From NCBI GenBank assembly GCA_021228405.1, contig JAJQRF010000007.1, positions 215,230 through 279,229 of the forward strand: a DNA stretch of 64,000 nucleotides, read 5' to 3'. The stretch is from Pyrinomonadaceae bacterium. Its GTDB lineage: Bacteria; Acidobacteriota; Blastocatellia; Pyrinomonadales; Pyrinomonadaceae. The notes beneath the pieces were generated by a model. It was not told the DNA's origin, did no database searches, and worked only from the letters and a program-made list of their open reading frames with translations. Both the position numbers and the translations under genes were made by a program. This document shows, piece after piece, positions 7,874 through 17,675 of the stretch (its first letter is position 1; the number at the start of each line of letters is the position of its first letter).

Positions 7874-9649
7874 CTACTTTTTGCTTTCATTTTCTTCAGC
7901 CATTTTTTTGATGATTAGTTCGGTCATCTGCGGCACGACTTCCCACGCGATCTCGCGGATAGCGCGGTCGGAAAGTTTTTCGGCTACTTTTTGAGCAATG
8001 GCTTCGATCATTTCAGGCGTAATATTGGTTGAACCCGTCGCTTCGACAATCTGCTCTTTAATTATCGATTCGGTTGTCGGTTCGGTGTGTGTCGCCGGTT
8101 CGACCGTTTCAGCAGTCGTTTCCGTCGTGTCCGTCGTTGGTTCAGCAACTTGTTCGGCTTCCTGCGTCGTTTCTTCCTCAACTTGACTGCCCGGTTCCGA
8201 AACGAACGAAACCTGCGGCGCGGTTGCGGCAACCGAAACGGGTTTGACAAGCGGCGGAAGTTCGAGAAGATTATCGTCCGCATCAAAGATCGGCGAGGCT
8301 TTCGACTCCGTAACTTCTTCTTTTACCGGCGCGGTTTGTTCGGTTTCAGCCGTTTCAGTTTCCCGGTCTTCGGTCGTGTCCGCCGTTTCTGCGGTTTCCG
8401 TTTCCGCAGGTTCTTCGGCGGTTTCCGAAACCGTTTCTTCCGTTGAATCGGCATCCGACGGTTCCGCTTCTTCAGATGTTTCTTCCGAAACTTCACTGAC
8501 AGGCGATTCCTCGGTTTCTTCCGCAGGTTTTTCGACGGTTTCAGACTCGGGAGTTTCGTCCGGTTCGGGTTCGCTCGCATCCGTTTCGTCCGGTTCGGAA
8601 ATCTCATCTGAAATTTCGTAGATCGGCGAATCTCCGCTTTCCGACGTTTGGGTTTCTCCGGCGGTTTCGGGAGCTTCCGAGGCTTCTTCCGTATCTAAGG
8701 TGCGTTCCGTGTCGGCAAATTCATAAACCGTTTCGCTTGTTTCAGGCGTTTCGTGCAGTGCCGATTCAGCCGTTTCAGACGTTTCGGCGTAAAGCGGTTT
8801 TTCCTCCTCGTCCGGGAAATGATCGCTTTCGCTGTAAATCGGCGATTCCTGCGTTTCTTCGGTTTCGTCCAAAACGGGCAATTCCTTTTGAAATTCGTCT
8901 TCCGTTTCTTCGTCCGAAACGATGGCAAAAGCGGTTTCCTTTACTTCTTCGGGTGGTGCTTCCGTTTCTTCGCTTTCGGGCTGGAAAGTTTCTGCCGTTT
9001 CATCGACAGGCGCGTAGACAACTTTCTCCTGACTGCCTGTTTCCGCGATGTTTTCGATATATGAAGCCGGAAGTTCCTGTGTTTTGGCGTTTTGCGGTTC
9101 GGTTTCGGCTTGCGGCTCCGCGCCGAAATGTTCGGCATCGATCATCTCGTCGTCCATCGCCGCATCGCCGAGATTTGCCGCTTGCAGTTCTTCCTGCGGC
9201 ATTTCGCGCGTGTCGGCATATTGCCACGAATCGTCGCCGTCCGTTTCCGCATCCGCAGTTTCGGACGCTTTCGCCCTGGCTTCGAGCAATTCCGTAACTT
9301 TATTGACGAGCTGGCGAATCGATTGAAAAGGCTTGGTCAGATAATCGTTCGCACCGATGCTTTCGGCGCGCGCTTCGTCAAAGGGCTCGAACGAACCGAC
9401 CAGCAAAATGACGGGAATTTCTTTCGTTTCGGCGTTTTGTTTGATCTGCTCGCAAATCTCGTAACCGCTCAGACCCGGCATATTGACATCAGCCAAAATC
9501 AGATCGGGCAAGGATTCATTGATCTTTTGCATCGCCGAATCGCCATCGCCGACGGCGATCACTTCGATTCCTTCGTCGGCAAAAGTCAGATTGACAACTT
9601 TCTGAATCGTTATCGAATCGTCTGCCAATAACAGCTTACGTTTAGACAC
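7874..9649 (-). CDS. Response regulator with long acidic linker and conserved C-terminal helix
   Basis: This is a 591-residue protein. Residues 1-120 are a CheY-like receiver with acidic pocket D10-D11, phosphoacceptor D54 (ILADVNMPG) and the Lys of YLTKPF near 104. Residues 130-525 form a low-complexity linker of Glu, Thr, Ser and Ala with repeated EET/SET units, so probably disordered. The last 65 residues form a helical module (EAIAQKVAEKLSDRAIREIA, then WEVVPQMTELIIKKM). Similar C-terminal tails occur in receiver proteins of Acidobacteriota and Deltaproteobacteria. There is no DNA-binding domain, so a protein-protein output is likely, perhaps polarity or motility as for receiver-linker proteins in Myxococcus. 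A good promoter lies 74 bp upstream. Confidence 0.85.
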   Translation of the reverse strand: MSKRKLLLADDSITIQKVVNLTFADEGIEVIAVGDGDSAMQKINESLPDLILADVNMPGLSGYEICEQIKQNAETKEIPVILLVGSFEPFDEARAESIGANDYLTKPFQSIRQLVNKVTELLEARAKASETADAETDGDDSWQYADTREMPQEELQAANLGDAAMDDEMIDAEHFGAEPQAETEPQNAKTQELPASYIENIAETGSQEKVVYAPVDETAETFQPESEETEAPPEEVKETAFAIVSDEETEDEFQKELPVLDETEETQESPIYSESDHFPDEEEKPLYAETSETAESALHETPETSETVYEFADTERTLDTEEASEAPETAGETQTSESGDSPIYEISDEISEPDETDASEPEPDETPESETVEKPAEETEESPVSEVSEETSEEAEPSDADSTEETVSETAEEPAETETAETADTTEDRETETAETEQTAPVKEEVTESKASPIFDADDNLLELPPLVKPVSVAATAPQVSFVSEPGSQVEEETTQEAEQVAEPTTDTTETTAETVEPATHTEPTTESIIKEQIVEATGSTNITPEMIEAIAQKVAEKLSDRAIREIAWEVVPQMTELIIKKMAEENESKK

Positions 9650-9729
9650 AGGTGATTTCGCTCCTTAATCGAACTACCGAAAATTTAATCAGGTGATTAC
9701 TTTTCCTACGCGTTTTAAAAACTATCAGA

Positions 9730-9758
9730 AAACTATCATTCGTTTGTCTTTACGTCAA
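9730..9758 (-). promoter_or_regulatory. Candidate sigma70 promoter for the large response regulator
   Basis: On the minus strand TTGACG (9753-9758), a 17-nt spacer and TAGTTT (9730-9735) lie about 80 bp before the start codon at 9649. The boxes and spacing are good, but the call rests on pattern only. Confidence 0.5.
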
Positions 9759-9780
9759 GAAAAGTTTTGTTTATTTAACT

Positions 9781-10182
9781 TTATTCAGTCCTTTTTTTCG
9801 TGAACATCCGCAACATCGTCTGCAACTGCGAACTCGTAAAAGGCTTGGGCAAAAAGGCAATCGCGCCGGCTGAAAAGCTCTCCGAAGAAAGACGCGGATT
9901 TTGCTCCGCCGTCATCATTATCACGGGAATTTTCATCAGACGTTTTTCCGACTGCATATAACGGACAAGCTCGGTTCCCTGTATATAAGGCATTACCACG
10001 TCGAAAATCGCCGCCGCCAGCGGTTCGCCCGATTGCAGAAGTTTGTAGGCTTCCTTGCCGTCACGCGCCGCCAAAACAGTGAAACCTTCCTTTTCGACGA
10101 TTGCCTTGACAAGCCGCAGAATTGCGGGATCGTCGTCAGCCACCAAAACTTGCCGGTTTTCTTCCTGCTGAATTTCGCTCAT
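9781..10182 (-). CDS. Single-domain response regulator (CheY-like)
   Basis: This 133-residue protein is only a receiver domain. It has the acidic cluster DDD at 16-18, phosphoacceptor D61 (AAIFDVVMP), a Thr in MMTAEQ and the Lys of FLPKPF near 112. It has no output domain and must act by protein contact downstream of an unknown kinase. The start is preceded by AAGGGG at a suitable distance. The 131-bp gap to the next receiver gene holds that gene's promoter, so the two regulators are transcribed separately. Confidence 0.92.
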   Translation of the reverse strand: MSEIQQEENRQVLVADDDPAILRLVKAIVEKEGFTVLAARDGKEAYKLLQSGEPLAAAIFDVVMPYIQGTELVRYMQSEKRLMKIPVIMMTAEQNPRLSSESFSAGAIAFLPKPFTSSQLQTMLRMFTKKRTE

Positions 10183-10234
10183 TAATCAAATTTCCCCTTG
10201 TTGCGGTTTTATCTTAACAAATTTTTATTCCGTT

Positions 10235-11257
10235 TTACGAATTTTCGACCAACTTTGCCGCTAATTTTATCGCCGCTTTCATACTCGAAGCATCGGCGAT
10301 GTTTTTTCCCGCAATATCGAACGCCGTGCCGTGATCGACCGACGTGCGGATCAGCGGCAAACCGAGCGTGACATTGACCGACGCGCCGAATGACAGACAT
10401 TTGACGGCAATCGTCGCCTGATCGTGATAACACGCCACGACCGCATCGAACTCGCCCCTGAAGCCGCGTAAAAAGATCGTATCGGGCGAAAATGCGCCGT
10501 GAACGTCGATGCCGAATTCGTTGCGGCATTCTTCGATGGCGGGAAGAATTTCTTTTTCCTCTTCGCCGCCGAACATTCCGCCTTCGGACGCGTGCGGATT
10601 AAGTCCCGCAACGGCAATTTTCACTTTTCTTTTCAAAAGTTTCGACAAAGACTTGTCGGTAAAACGAATCAGTTCGACGAGTTTTTCCTTTTTAATAAGT
10701 TCGATCGCGTCGCGCAAACTGACGTGCGTCGAAAGCAGGACGACGCGCAAGTCTTCGGCAAAAAAGCTCATCGCAAACTCTTTCGTCTGCGTCAGTTCGG
10801 CTAAAAATTCCGTGTGACCGGGAAAATCGTAGCCGCCCAGAAAGATCGCTTTTTTGCTGATCGGCGCGGTCGCTATCGCGTCGATCTTTTTTTCCCGCCA
10901 CAGCCGAACTGCCGTTTCGATACATTCGGCGGCGGCTTTTCCGGTCACGCCGGATTCCGCGCCTGCAACAATCTCACCCTTGAGATTATCCAAGTCAAAA
11001 ACGCCAACTTGTTCGGGATTGTTCGGAAAAGAATTTTCTGCGACCTCGACAAATGAAAAATCCAAGCCGAACTCATCAGCGGCTTTTTCCAGATATTTAA
11101 GATCACCGATTATCAAAGGCTGACAAATCTTTCGCAGATCGCTGTCAGCGAGGGCTTTGAGCGTAATCTCCGCACCGATTCCGGCGGCATCGCCCATCGT
11201 TATTCCAATGACGGGCAAATGCGCCGATTCGGTCTTTTTAATTACTTCTTCATTCAC
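10235..11257 (-). CDS. pdxA: 4-hydroxythreonine-4-phosphate dehydrogenase
   Basis: This 340-residue protein of the PdxA family oxidises 4-phosphohydroxy-L-threonine in the DXP-dependent route to pyridoxal phosphate, using NAD and a divalent metal. The N-terminus ITMGDAAGIGAEITLKAL is diagnostic (TMGDPxGIGPE in most members). The metal and substrate histidines are visible in FPGHTEFLAEL, NPHASEGG and CYHDQATIAVK. It ends near the single-domain response regulator and starts 14 bp after the Hfq-like gene, so it may share that transcript. Hfq-like next to pdxA at the end of a dcw cluster is not a standard arrangement. Confidence 0.95.
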   Translation of the reverse strand: MNEEVIKKTESAHLPVIGITMGDAAGIGAEITLKALADSDLRKICQPLIIGDLKYLEKAADEFGLDFSFVEVAENSFPNNPEQVGVFDLDNLKGEIVAGAESGVTGKAAAECIETAVRLWREKKIDAIATAPISKKAIFLGGYDFPGHTEFLAELTQTKEFAMSFFAEDLRVVLLSTHVSLRDAIELIKKEKLVELIRFTDKSLSKLLKRKVKIAVAGLNPHASEGGMFGGEEEKEILPAIEECRNEFGIDVHGAFSPDTIFLRGFRGEFDAVVACYHDQATIAVKCLSFGASVNVTLGLPLIRTSVDHGTAFDIAGKNIADASSMKAAIKLAAKLVENS

Positions 11258-11271
11258 TTAAAGTTAAAAAA

Positions 11272-11550
11272 CTATTTTTTCGAGGGTTTCGGACGGTCTT
11301 CCGCTTTATACATATATTTGATGTTATGTTTCGGCAAAAGAATATTCGGGGCATCCTGACGATTGATCTTCAGAGCGTCCAGATCATACCATTCGATCGT
11401 TCCTTCGATTTCGTCACCGTCGGTCAGCACGATAACCATCAATGTCCGGGCATCGATCTGCTTTTTATAATAATAAGTTTCCGCATTTGTTTCGACAGGC
11501 GGTGTTTTTTTCTTCTCTTGAAATTCAGCCTGCCGTGAAAAGTTTCTCAT
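11272..11550 (-). CDS. hfq: Hfq-like Sm-fold RNA-binding protein
   Basis: This 92-residue protein has an Sm-like core: [20 protein letters not shown], then [16 protein letters not shown] and the Sm2-like [13 protein letters not shown]. The central part aligns with the Hfq pattern of G-x-V-x-W-F-D and YKHAIS, with K-H-N-I here, so RNA chaperoning is the likely role. I chose the ATG at 11550 because GGAG lies 10 nt before it. The GTG at 11559 would put that GGAG only 2 nt away. The N-terminal 20 residues and the Lys-rich tail (EDRPKPSKK) are extensions to the usual core. It lies 68 bp after ftsZ and just before pdxA. Confidence 0.82.
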   Translation of the reverse strand: MRNFSRQAEFQEKKKTPPVETNAETYYYKKQIDARTLMVIVLTDGDEIEGTIEWYDLDALKINRQDAPNILLPKHNIKYMYKAEDRPKPSKK

Positions 11551-11618
11551 TTTAATCACTCTCCGTAAAATTTATATCGGCGAGGGGAATAATATTATAA
11601 ACCTTGAATTAACACAAG

Positions 11619-12758
11619 TTAGTCTGCCTGACGGCGAATAAATGTCGGCACGTCCATATCTTCCTTGCGCGTATCGGTCGGCGGATACGTCTGCGGAACA
11701 TACGGATTCACCGGCGGATGCGAAGTAGTTTCCGCACCTTTCGGATGCGGCATCGACATCTGTTGCGCCGTATCGAAACCCGTCGCGATCACGGTTACTT
11801 TGATCTCGTCATCCATTCCTTCGCGGATAACGTTGCCCCAGATGATGTCCGCATCGTCGTCGGCTTCTTCTTCGATCAGACCGATCGCGTCTTCGATTTC
11901 TCCGAGCGGCATATTTTCTCCGCCCGTGACGTTAATCAATGCACCTTTCGCGCCTTTGATCGAATTTTCTTCCAAAAGTTTGTAGTCGAGTGCGGCACGC
12001 ATCGCTTTGGTCGCCGCATCTTCGCCTTTTGCCGCGCCGATTCCCATCAGCGCAACGCCTTTGCCTTTCATCACGGTCGTCACGTCGGCAAAGTCGAGAT
12101 TGATGATTCCGGGCGTGGTGATGAGATCGGTAATGCCCTGGACGGCTTGCAGAAGAATCTCGTCGGCACGGCGGAAAGCGTCCATAATCGTGATTCTTTC
12201 CTGAACTTCGCGGAGTTTTGAATTCGGAATCGTGATGATCGTGTCGACACAGCCGCGCAATTCGGCTAAACCGCGTTCGGCTTGTGCCATCCGTTTTTTG
12301 CCTTCGACGGTAAAAGGCTTGGTGACAACTCCGACGGTCAATGCACCGAGTTCGATGGCAAGCGAGGCAACAACGGGTGCCGCGCCGGTTCCCGTTCCGC
12401 CGCCGAGTCCGGTCGTGACGAAAACCATATCCGAACCTTCGAGAACGTCAAGCAGTTTTTCGTGGTCTTCCAACGCCGCCGCGCGTCCGACTTCGGGATT
12501 TGCGCCCGCGCCGAGTCCGCGTGTCGATTTACTGCCGAGCTGGATTTTGATCGGGGCTTTTGAAGTATTGAGAGCCTGCACATCGGTGTTTGCGACAATG
12601 AATTCCACGCCTTTGATTCCCGCATCGATCATTCGATTGACCGCATTTCCGCCGCCGCCGCCGACACCAATCACTTTTATCCTTGCTCCCGTGATTGGAG
12701 GCTCGTCCATAAATATTTTTATTCCGCTATTTTTCATTTGAAGACCGTCCGTTGTCAT
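11619..12758 (-). CDS. ftsZ: Cell division GTPase FtsZ
   Basis: This 379-residue tubulin homologue forms the Z ring at mid-cell. It shows the N-terminal nucleotide loop [18 protein letters not shown], the tubulin signature [16 protein letters not shown] and a T7 loop region with [14 protein letters not shown]. After a short variable linker rich in Pro and Thr it ends with DVPTFIRRQ, the conserved tail that binds FtsA and other partners. Starts at M1 or M8 are both possible. It is the last gene of the dcw cluster, 158 bp after ftsA. That gap contains the palindrome TTAAAGCTTTAA (12794-12805) but no convincing promoter. Confidence 0.98.
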   Translation of the reverse strand: MTTDGLQMKNSGIKIFMDEPPITGARIKVIGVGGGGGNAVNRMIDAGIKGVEFIVANTDVQALNTSKAPIKIQLGSKSTRGLGAGANPEVGRAAALEDHEKLLDVLEGSDMVFVTTGLGGGTGTGAAPVVASLAIELGALTVGVVTKPFTVEGKKRMAQAERGLAELRGCVDTIITIPNSKLREVQERITIMDAFRRADEILLQAVQGITDLITTPGIINLDFADVTTVMKGKGVALMGIGAAKGEDAATKAMRAALDYKLLEENSIKGAKGALINVTGGENMPLGEIEDAIGLIEEEADDDADIIWGNVIREGMDDEIKVTVIATGFDTAQQMSMPHPKGAETTSHPPVNPYVPQTYPPTDTRKEDMDVPTFIRRQAD

Positions 12759-12916
12759 TTATTTGATTGCCTGCCGAATTCCCTTTATAAGATTTAAAGC
12801 TTTAATTCTATTTTGTGACGCTTTTTCGGGAGCTTTACTCTTGCAACAAGATATTGTGCTTACGGCGAAAAAGCATACAATGATTTGGGGTAAAAAATCC
12901 AGTCAAGAAGTTAAAT

Positions 12917-14161
12917 TTATCTGAATTTTTCCCGAAAATTTTCAAACCACTCCGCAACTTTCCTTCCGGGCGATTTTCCGCCCATATTGTGTTCACGAAT
13001 CTGTGAACGCATCGACGACAACGCCAAACCGCACGCCGTCGCCCATTCGGGGCTTTGCACTTCTTCGGCAAGCCCGCCGAAATGAGCAGGTTCGAGAAAT
13101 CCGATTCGCGTCGGAGCGTCGAAAACCTGTTCGCCGATCTCGATAATGCCGCGTGTTAACGCGCCGCCGCCCGTCAAAACCACGCCGCTCGAAATTTGTC
13201 CGCCCGCGCTCACGATCTCGTGTGCGATGTGCTGTAAAAGTTCGATCGCGCGCGGCTGCATAATGTCGCACAAAATTTCCTTTGAAAGTCCGCGCGTTTC
13301 GGTTCTGCCGACGGGCATAATCTCGATGATTTCCTGTTTCTCGCGTTCGTCCATCAAAAACGAAGCGACACAACCGTAAAGATGTTTGATCTTGTTCGCT
13401 TCGGCGATCGAAACGCGCAGACCGACGGCAATATCCTTCGTAAAGTGCATACTGCCGAACGGAAAAACCGCCGTATGCTGAACCGCCCCGCGCCCGAAGA
13501 TCATCAGGCTCGTGATCTCCGCGCCCATATTGACGACCGCGCAACCGTATTCCTTGTCGTCGTCCGTCAGAGTGCTTTCGGCGGCGGCAAGCGGTTCAAG
13601 GATCATTCTTTCGACTTCGTGACCCGAACGATTGACCGCTTTCACAAGATTTTGTCTGCCCGCGCTCGGGCTGATGACGATATGCACGAGCGATTCGAGC
13701 CGTGCACCGCTCATTCCGACGGGTTCGATGATTCCGTCCTGCCCGTCGATGATAAATTCCTGCGGCAGACGATTGACGATTTCCCAACCGGCGGGCAATT
13801 GCATCGCGCTCGCGGATTCGATGGCGCGTTCGACATCTTCTTCGCTGATCTCGCGTCCGGCTCCGGCGACGGCAACCACGCCCGATTTGTTTTCGCCGCG
13901 AAAATGTTCGCCCGAAAGATTGACGGTCGCCATTTGAACTTCCAGCCCGCTGACGCGTTCGGCTTCGCTGACGGCTTTTCTGATCGAATCTGCAACCGAA
14001 TCCGTCGCCGTCACAATGCCGCGCCGCAGACCGCGCGATTCGGCTTCACCGATGCCGATGATGTTCATTTTTCCGTCATCCGACGGCTCGCCGATGACAC
14101 AACGAACCTTGCTCGTTCCGACATCCAAACCGACCGCATGAATTTCACGATTAATTACCAT
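12917..14161 (-). CDS. ftsA: Cell division actin-like protein FtsA
   Basis: This 414-residue actin-family ATPase tethers FtsZ to the membrane. Phosphate-binding segment GLDVGTSKVRCVIGE lies at residues 11-25. The SHS2/1C domain follows, then GAEITSLMIFGRGAV and the adenosine loop GVVLTGGGALTRGI. The C-terminus (VAEWFENFREKFR) forms the amphipathic helix expected for membrane anchoring. It lies between ftsQ and ftsZ, the normal order. Confidence 0.97.
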   Translation of the reverse strand: MVINREIHAVGLDVGTSKVRCVIGEPSDDGKMNIIGIGEAESRGLRRGIVTATDSVADSIRKAVSEAERVSGLEVQMATVNLSGEHFRGENKSGVVAVAGAGREISEEDVERAIESASAMQLPAGWEIVNRLPQEFIIDGQDGIIEPVGMSGARLESLVHIVISPSAGRQNLVKAVNRSGHEVERMILEPLAAAESTLTDDDKEYGCAVVNMGAEITSLMIFGRGAVQHTAVFPFGSMHFTKDIAVGLRVSIAEANKIKHLYGCVASFLMDEREKQEIIEIMPVGRTETRGLSKEILCDIMQPRAIELLQHIAHEIVSAGGQISSGVVLTGGGALTRGIIEIGEQVFDAPTRIGFLEPAHFGGLAEEVQSPEWATACGLALSSMRSQIREHNMGGKSPGRKVAEWFENFREKFR

Positions 14162-14224
14162 TTAGAAAGTTTCCGCTTATCTTTGAAAATTAATTTTTCC
14201 TTCCCTTTTGCGCCCTCAGATTTC

Positions 14225-15064
14225 TTAATTCGGAATCAATCGCGGCGACGTTTCGCTCACATCGACCCCGGCAAAATCTTTTTCTCTGCCCGCCAGATGT
14301 TCCAAAGCCAGTTGCAGTTTTTTGCCGAAATTATCCTTCGGAAGAAACACTTTTTTCGCGATTCCATCCGACACGGCAATGACTTGCGGATTCTTAACAT
14401 CTGACAAATCGACCGACTGGACGCGGTTTGCCAAGTCGAAACTGCGCCATTCTTCGAGCATTTTCTGATAAACCCTGACCCGCGCCTGATTGTCTTTGTT
14501 CGCTTCGTCGGTTTTCATTTCATCCCAGCCGCGCATCACGAACGGCAAACGTTCCTCATTTTTTCCGACGGGCGCAAGCACCGTTCCCTCATCGTCAGCC
14601 CAAAAATCGCCGCCGTTGATGCGCACGATCGCTTTCGGGACACGCTCGATCAAATTGACGCGAACACCGTCGGGCAACACACGCGAAACCGCCGCAGATT
14701 TGACGAACGCAAGCTTTTCGACCTTTTCCTTGATAATGTTCAAATCCGCATTCCACGCACCCGATTTTTCGGTCTGACTAGCGACGATCGCTTCGACATC
14801 GGATTTTGAAGCCCGACTCAAACCGCGCACGTCGATTTTTTTAACGTCGAAAAATTCGGAAGCCGTCACGGTTCGATAGCCCATAAAACTCAGGAAACCA
14901 AGACAGAACAAAATACACAAAATAAAGAAGAATGGGACGAAGAAATTAGCAAAATTACCCGCGCTTTTCTTTGTCCGACGCACTGCCGGAGCCTTCCGTC
15001 GCCGTTTTGCCGCCGTCGGTGCCGTTTTGTTTTTAACCACTCTTTTTCGTGTTGTCGTTGCCAT
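14225..15064 (-). CDS. ftsQ: Cell division protein FtsQ (DivIB)
   Basis: This 279-residue protein has a basic cytoplasmic start (TRKRVVKNK, RRRKAPAVRR), one membrane helix near residues 40-65 and a periplasmic POTRA domain beginning FFDVKKIDVRGLSRAS. The FtsQ domain continues with RVLPDGVRVNLIERVPKAIV. It is part of the FtsQLB complex that regulates septal peptidoglycan synthesis. Identity follows from the POTRA-FtsQ motif and its position between murC and ftsA. murB and ddl, often found here, are absent. Confidence 0.93.
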   Translation of the reverse strand: MATTTRKRVVKNKTAPTAAKRRRKAPAVRRTKKSAGNFANFFVPFFFILCILFCLGFLSFMGYRTVTASEFFDVKKIDVRGLSRASKSDVEAIVASQTEKSGAWNADLNIIKEKVEKLAFVKSAAVSRVLPDGVRVNLIERVPKAIVRINGGDFWADDEGTVLAPVGKNEERLPFVMRGWDEMKTDEANKDNQARVRVYQKMLEEWRSFDLANRVQSVDLSDVKNPQVIAVSDGIAKKVFLPKDNFGKKLQLALEHLAGREKDFAGVDVSETSPRLIPN

Positions 15065-15141
15065 AATTTTTCGGGAACAACGATTTGGACGGTTTTCACG
15101 GATTAATTAAAAATCCGCTTACATCTGCGTCAATCGTTGTT

Positions 15142-16527
15142 TCAATTTCCTTTCAACTTTTCCAAAAGTTCATCCGAAAGCCGCGTGATCGTTCCCGCGC
15201 CCAACGTGATGACCAGATCGCCGGACTGCAAATTTCCGACAACCTTATCGGCGGCAGTTTCGACATCGCCGATATAATTTGCGTTCTTATGCCCGTATTT
15301 CTTAATGTTTTCGACCAAAGTTTCCGCCGTGATCCCTTCAAGCGGCTTTTCGCTCGCGGCGTAAATGTCCGTTACGTAAAGCACGTCGGCGTTGTTGAAA
15401 CAGAGCGCAAACTCCGCCATCAATTCCTTTGTGCGCGAATAGCGGTGCGGTTGGAAAATGACGACCGTGCGGCGACCGTTCGAGCCGTTTTTCGCGGCGG
15501 AAAGCGTCGCCGTGATCTCGGTCGGATGATGCCCGTAATCGTCCACGACCGAAATCCCGTTGACTTCTCCTTTGAACTGAAAACGGCGATTCGCGTTTTT
15601 GAAATTTGCGAAGGATTCGGCGATCTTTTCAAACGGAACTTCTAATTCCAGAGCGACCGCAGTTGCCGCTAAAGCATTATAAATATTATGTTGACCGGGA
15701 ACGGGCATCGAGATTTCGCCCAAGATTTCGTTGCCTTTCGTGACGGTAAAAGTCGAGCCGAAATTGTCCGTATATCGGATGTCGCTTGCCGAAATATCGG
15801 CTTGTGCGGTCATTCCGTAAGTCACCCGGCGGCGTTTGATGCGCGGAATAATTAACTGCACGTTCGGATCGTCAAGACACAAAACACACGCGCCGTAAAA
15901 AGGAACTTTGTTGACGAAATCGGTAAAGCATTGAACGACATCGTCCATTCCTTTGTAAGATTCCATATGTTCTTTATCGATGTTCGTGACAATCGCGATC
16001 GTCGGGTAAAGCATCAGAAACGAACGGTCCGATTCGTCGGCTTCGGTCACGAACCAATCGCTTTTTCCGAGTCTGGCATTTGAGCCGAGCGTATCGACCA
16101 CTCCGCCGACAACCGTGGTCGGATCGACTCCGGCGTGTCCGAGAATTGTCGCCACCATCGATGTCGTCGATGTTTTTCCATGCGTTCCGGCAACCGCGAC
16201 CGCATAAGGCTTGAGCGTCATCAATTCGGCAAGCATTTCGGCACGCGGAATCACGGGAATCGCTTTTTCCTTCGCCAGAATGACTTCGGGATTGTCTTCC
16301 TTGACCGCCGACGAATAAACGACAACCTGCGCGTCGCCGATATTTTCCGCCGCGTGACCTTCGTAAATCTTTACTTTAAAAAGCGTTTCAAGACGGTCGG
16401 TATTTTTCGATCTTTTCAGATCGGAACCCGAAACCGTAAAGCCGAGATTGCACAAAACTTCCGCGATACCGCTCATTCCGATACCGCCGATGCCGATGAA
16501 ATGGATATTTTTTACGTGTCTAAACAT
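15142..16527 (-). CDS. murC: UDP-N-acetylmuramate-L-alanine ligase
   Basis: This 461-residue Mur ligase adds L-Ala to UDP-MurNAc in the cytoplasm. The UDP-binding Rossmann motif [17 protein letters not shown] lies at residues 9-25. The ATP loop is [12 protein letters not shown] near 114, and the central signature [11 protein letters not shown] follows. The C-terminal domain contains [10 protein letters not shown], typical of MurC. Length is standard. Four bases upstream of its start codon a tandem 7-mer array begins. Confidence 0.97.
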   Translation of the reverse strand: MFRHVKNIHFIGIGGIGMSGIAEVLCNLGFTVSGSDLKRSKNTDRLETLFKVKIYEGHAAENIGDAQVVVYSSAVKEDNPEVILAKEKAIPVIPRAEMLAELMTLKPYAVAVAGTHGKTSTTSMVATILGHAGVDPTTVVGGVVDTLGSNARLGKSDWFVTEADESDRSFLMLYPTIAIVTNIDKEHMESYKGMDDVVQCFTDFVNKVPFYGACVLCLDDPNVQLIIPRIKRRRVTYGMTAQADISASDIRYTDNFGSTFTVTKGNEILGEISMPVPGQHNIYNALAATAVALELEVPFEKIAESFANFKNANRRFQFKGEVNGISVVDDYGHHPTEITATLSAAKNGSNGRRTVVIFQPHRYSRTKELMAEFALCFNNADVLYVTDIYAASEKPLEGITAETLVENIKKYGHKNANYIGDVETAADKVVGNLQSGDLVITLGAGTITRLSDELLEKLKGN

Positions 16528-16530
16528 TCT

Positions 16531-16606
16531 GTCAGTAGTCAGTAGTCAGTGGTCAGTGGTCAGTTGCTTTTATAAAACAACGAACAACTAACTACGAACA
16601 ACTGAC
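16531..16606. repeat. Heptanucleotide-lattice array between murG and murC
   Basis: Five head-to-tail 7-mers (GTCAGTA, GTCAGTA, GTCAGTG, GTCAGTG, GTCAGTT) fill 16531-16565. On the other side of a short A/T loop lie AACAACG, AACAACT, AACTACG, AACAACT and GAC (16576-16606), roughly the inverted complement. The murG stop (16588-16590) lies inside the second block, so the last residues of MurG (SVVRS) are encoded by repeat. Confidence 0.9.
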
Positions 16607-17661
16607 AAATCTTTTATCAAATTCACCGTCGCTTCCGCCGCGTCTTTTCTTGCCAAACCTTTTGCGGCGGTTTCCATTGCGCCGACTTTTCCGGGTGAAT
16701 TTATCAAACTTAAAATTTCGTTCGCCAAAGATTCGCCATTCAAATCTCTCTGCAAGATCATTCGCGCCGCACCCGCTTTTTCCAGTGCTTCGGCGTTTTT
16801 GCGCTGATGATCGTCGGCGGCGGTCGGAAGAGGAATCATCAATCCGGCTTTTCCGGCGGCGGCGAGCTCGGCGCAAGTCGTCGCTCCGGCGCGGCAAATA
16901 ACGAGATCGGCTTTGGAAAATTCCGTCATCATATCCGAAATATACGGACGCACGTCCGCCGTTTCCCAATCTGCGCGCGCATAAAGCTCTTTTATTTTTT
17001 CAAAATCGGCTTCGCCCGTCTGGTGCGTCACCTCGATTCTATCTTCCGGCAGTTTATCGAGCGCGTCGGTCATCGCGTTATTGATCGCTCTTGCTCCCTG
17101 CGAACCGCCGAAGATCAAAAGGTGAAACTTTTCCGTTCTTTGCTTCGGCACGAGCTCGAAAAACTCTTTTCTCACGGGATTTCCCGTCACAATTCCCTTT
17201 TTGCCGAAATACGGCAACGCTTCGTCAAAAGTCAGCGCGGCTTTCGTGACGAACGGCGCGAGTCGGCGATTCGTAAAGCCGGGAAGCGCATTTGAGTCCA
17301 TCACGAGCGTCGGAACACGCATCAGGCTTGCCATTAAAAGAACGGGACCCGAAACATAACCGCCCGCGCCGACGACGACATCGGGTTTGAACTCCTTGAT
17401 GATCGTCCGCGCTTCGAGAAAACTTTTCGGCAGGATCATCAAACCTTTCAGTTTTCCGGCGAATCCGACGTTTTTCAGTCCCGCGCTGTTTATCAAAGAA
17501 AGCTGGAAACCGTTGGCGGGCACGATCTTCGTTTCCAATCCGCGCGCCGTTCCGACGAATAAAACTTCCGAGTTTTCATCGCGCCGCAAAATCTCTTTTG
17601 CGACCGCAATTCCCGGATAAATATGTCCGCCCGTTCCGCCGGCGGCGATCAAAACCTTCAT
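16588..17661 (-). CDS. murG: UDP-GlcNAc transferase MurG (lipid II synthesis)
   Basis: This 357-residue GT28-family enzyme adds GlcNAc to lipid I on the inner face of the membrane to make lipid II. The signature AAGGTGGHIYPGIAVAKEIL is at the N-terminus. The UDP-sugar site includes LLIFGGSQGARAIN, and the second-domain signature reads ICRAGATTCAELAAAGKAGL, then IPLPTAADDHQ. The final residues are encoded by the adjacent 7-mer repeat, so the natural C-terminus has been replaced or extended by a few residues. Confidence 0.97.
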   Translation of the reverse strand: MKVLIAAGGTGGHIYPGIAVAKEILRRDENSEVLFVGTARGLETKIVPANGFQLSLINSAGLKNVGFAGKLKGLMILPKSFLEARTIIKEFKPDVVVGAGGYVSGPVLLMASLMRVPTLVMDSNALPGFTNRRLAPFVTKAALTFDEALPYFGKKGIVTGNPVRKEFFELVPKQRTEKFHLLIFGGSQGARAINNAMTDALDKLPEDRIEVTHQTGEADFEKIKELYARADWETADVRPYISDMMTEFSKADLVICRAGATTCAELAAAGKAGLMIPLPTAADDHQRKNAEALEKAGAARMILQRDLNGESLANEILSLINSPGKVGAMETAAKGLARKDAAEATVNLIKDLSVVRS

Positions 17662-17675
17662 TATTCTAAAAGTTT

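Noticed and set aside
8087..9631. Several long frames on both strands over the large response regulator
   Set aside because: They are shadows of the repetitive Glu/Thr/Ser codons of the linker (GAA, GAG, ACG), with Arg- or Ser-rich noise translations.
12794..12805. Palindrome TTAAAGCTTTAA upstream of ftsZ as an operator
   Set aside because: A single A/T-rich 12-nt palindrome without a recognised regulator is too weak to list as a site.
13382..14404. Plus-strand frame of 340 codons opposite ftsA and ftsQ
   Set aside because: It is antisense to two clear division genes and has no motif or RBS.
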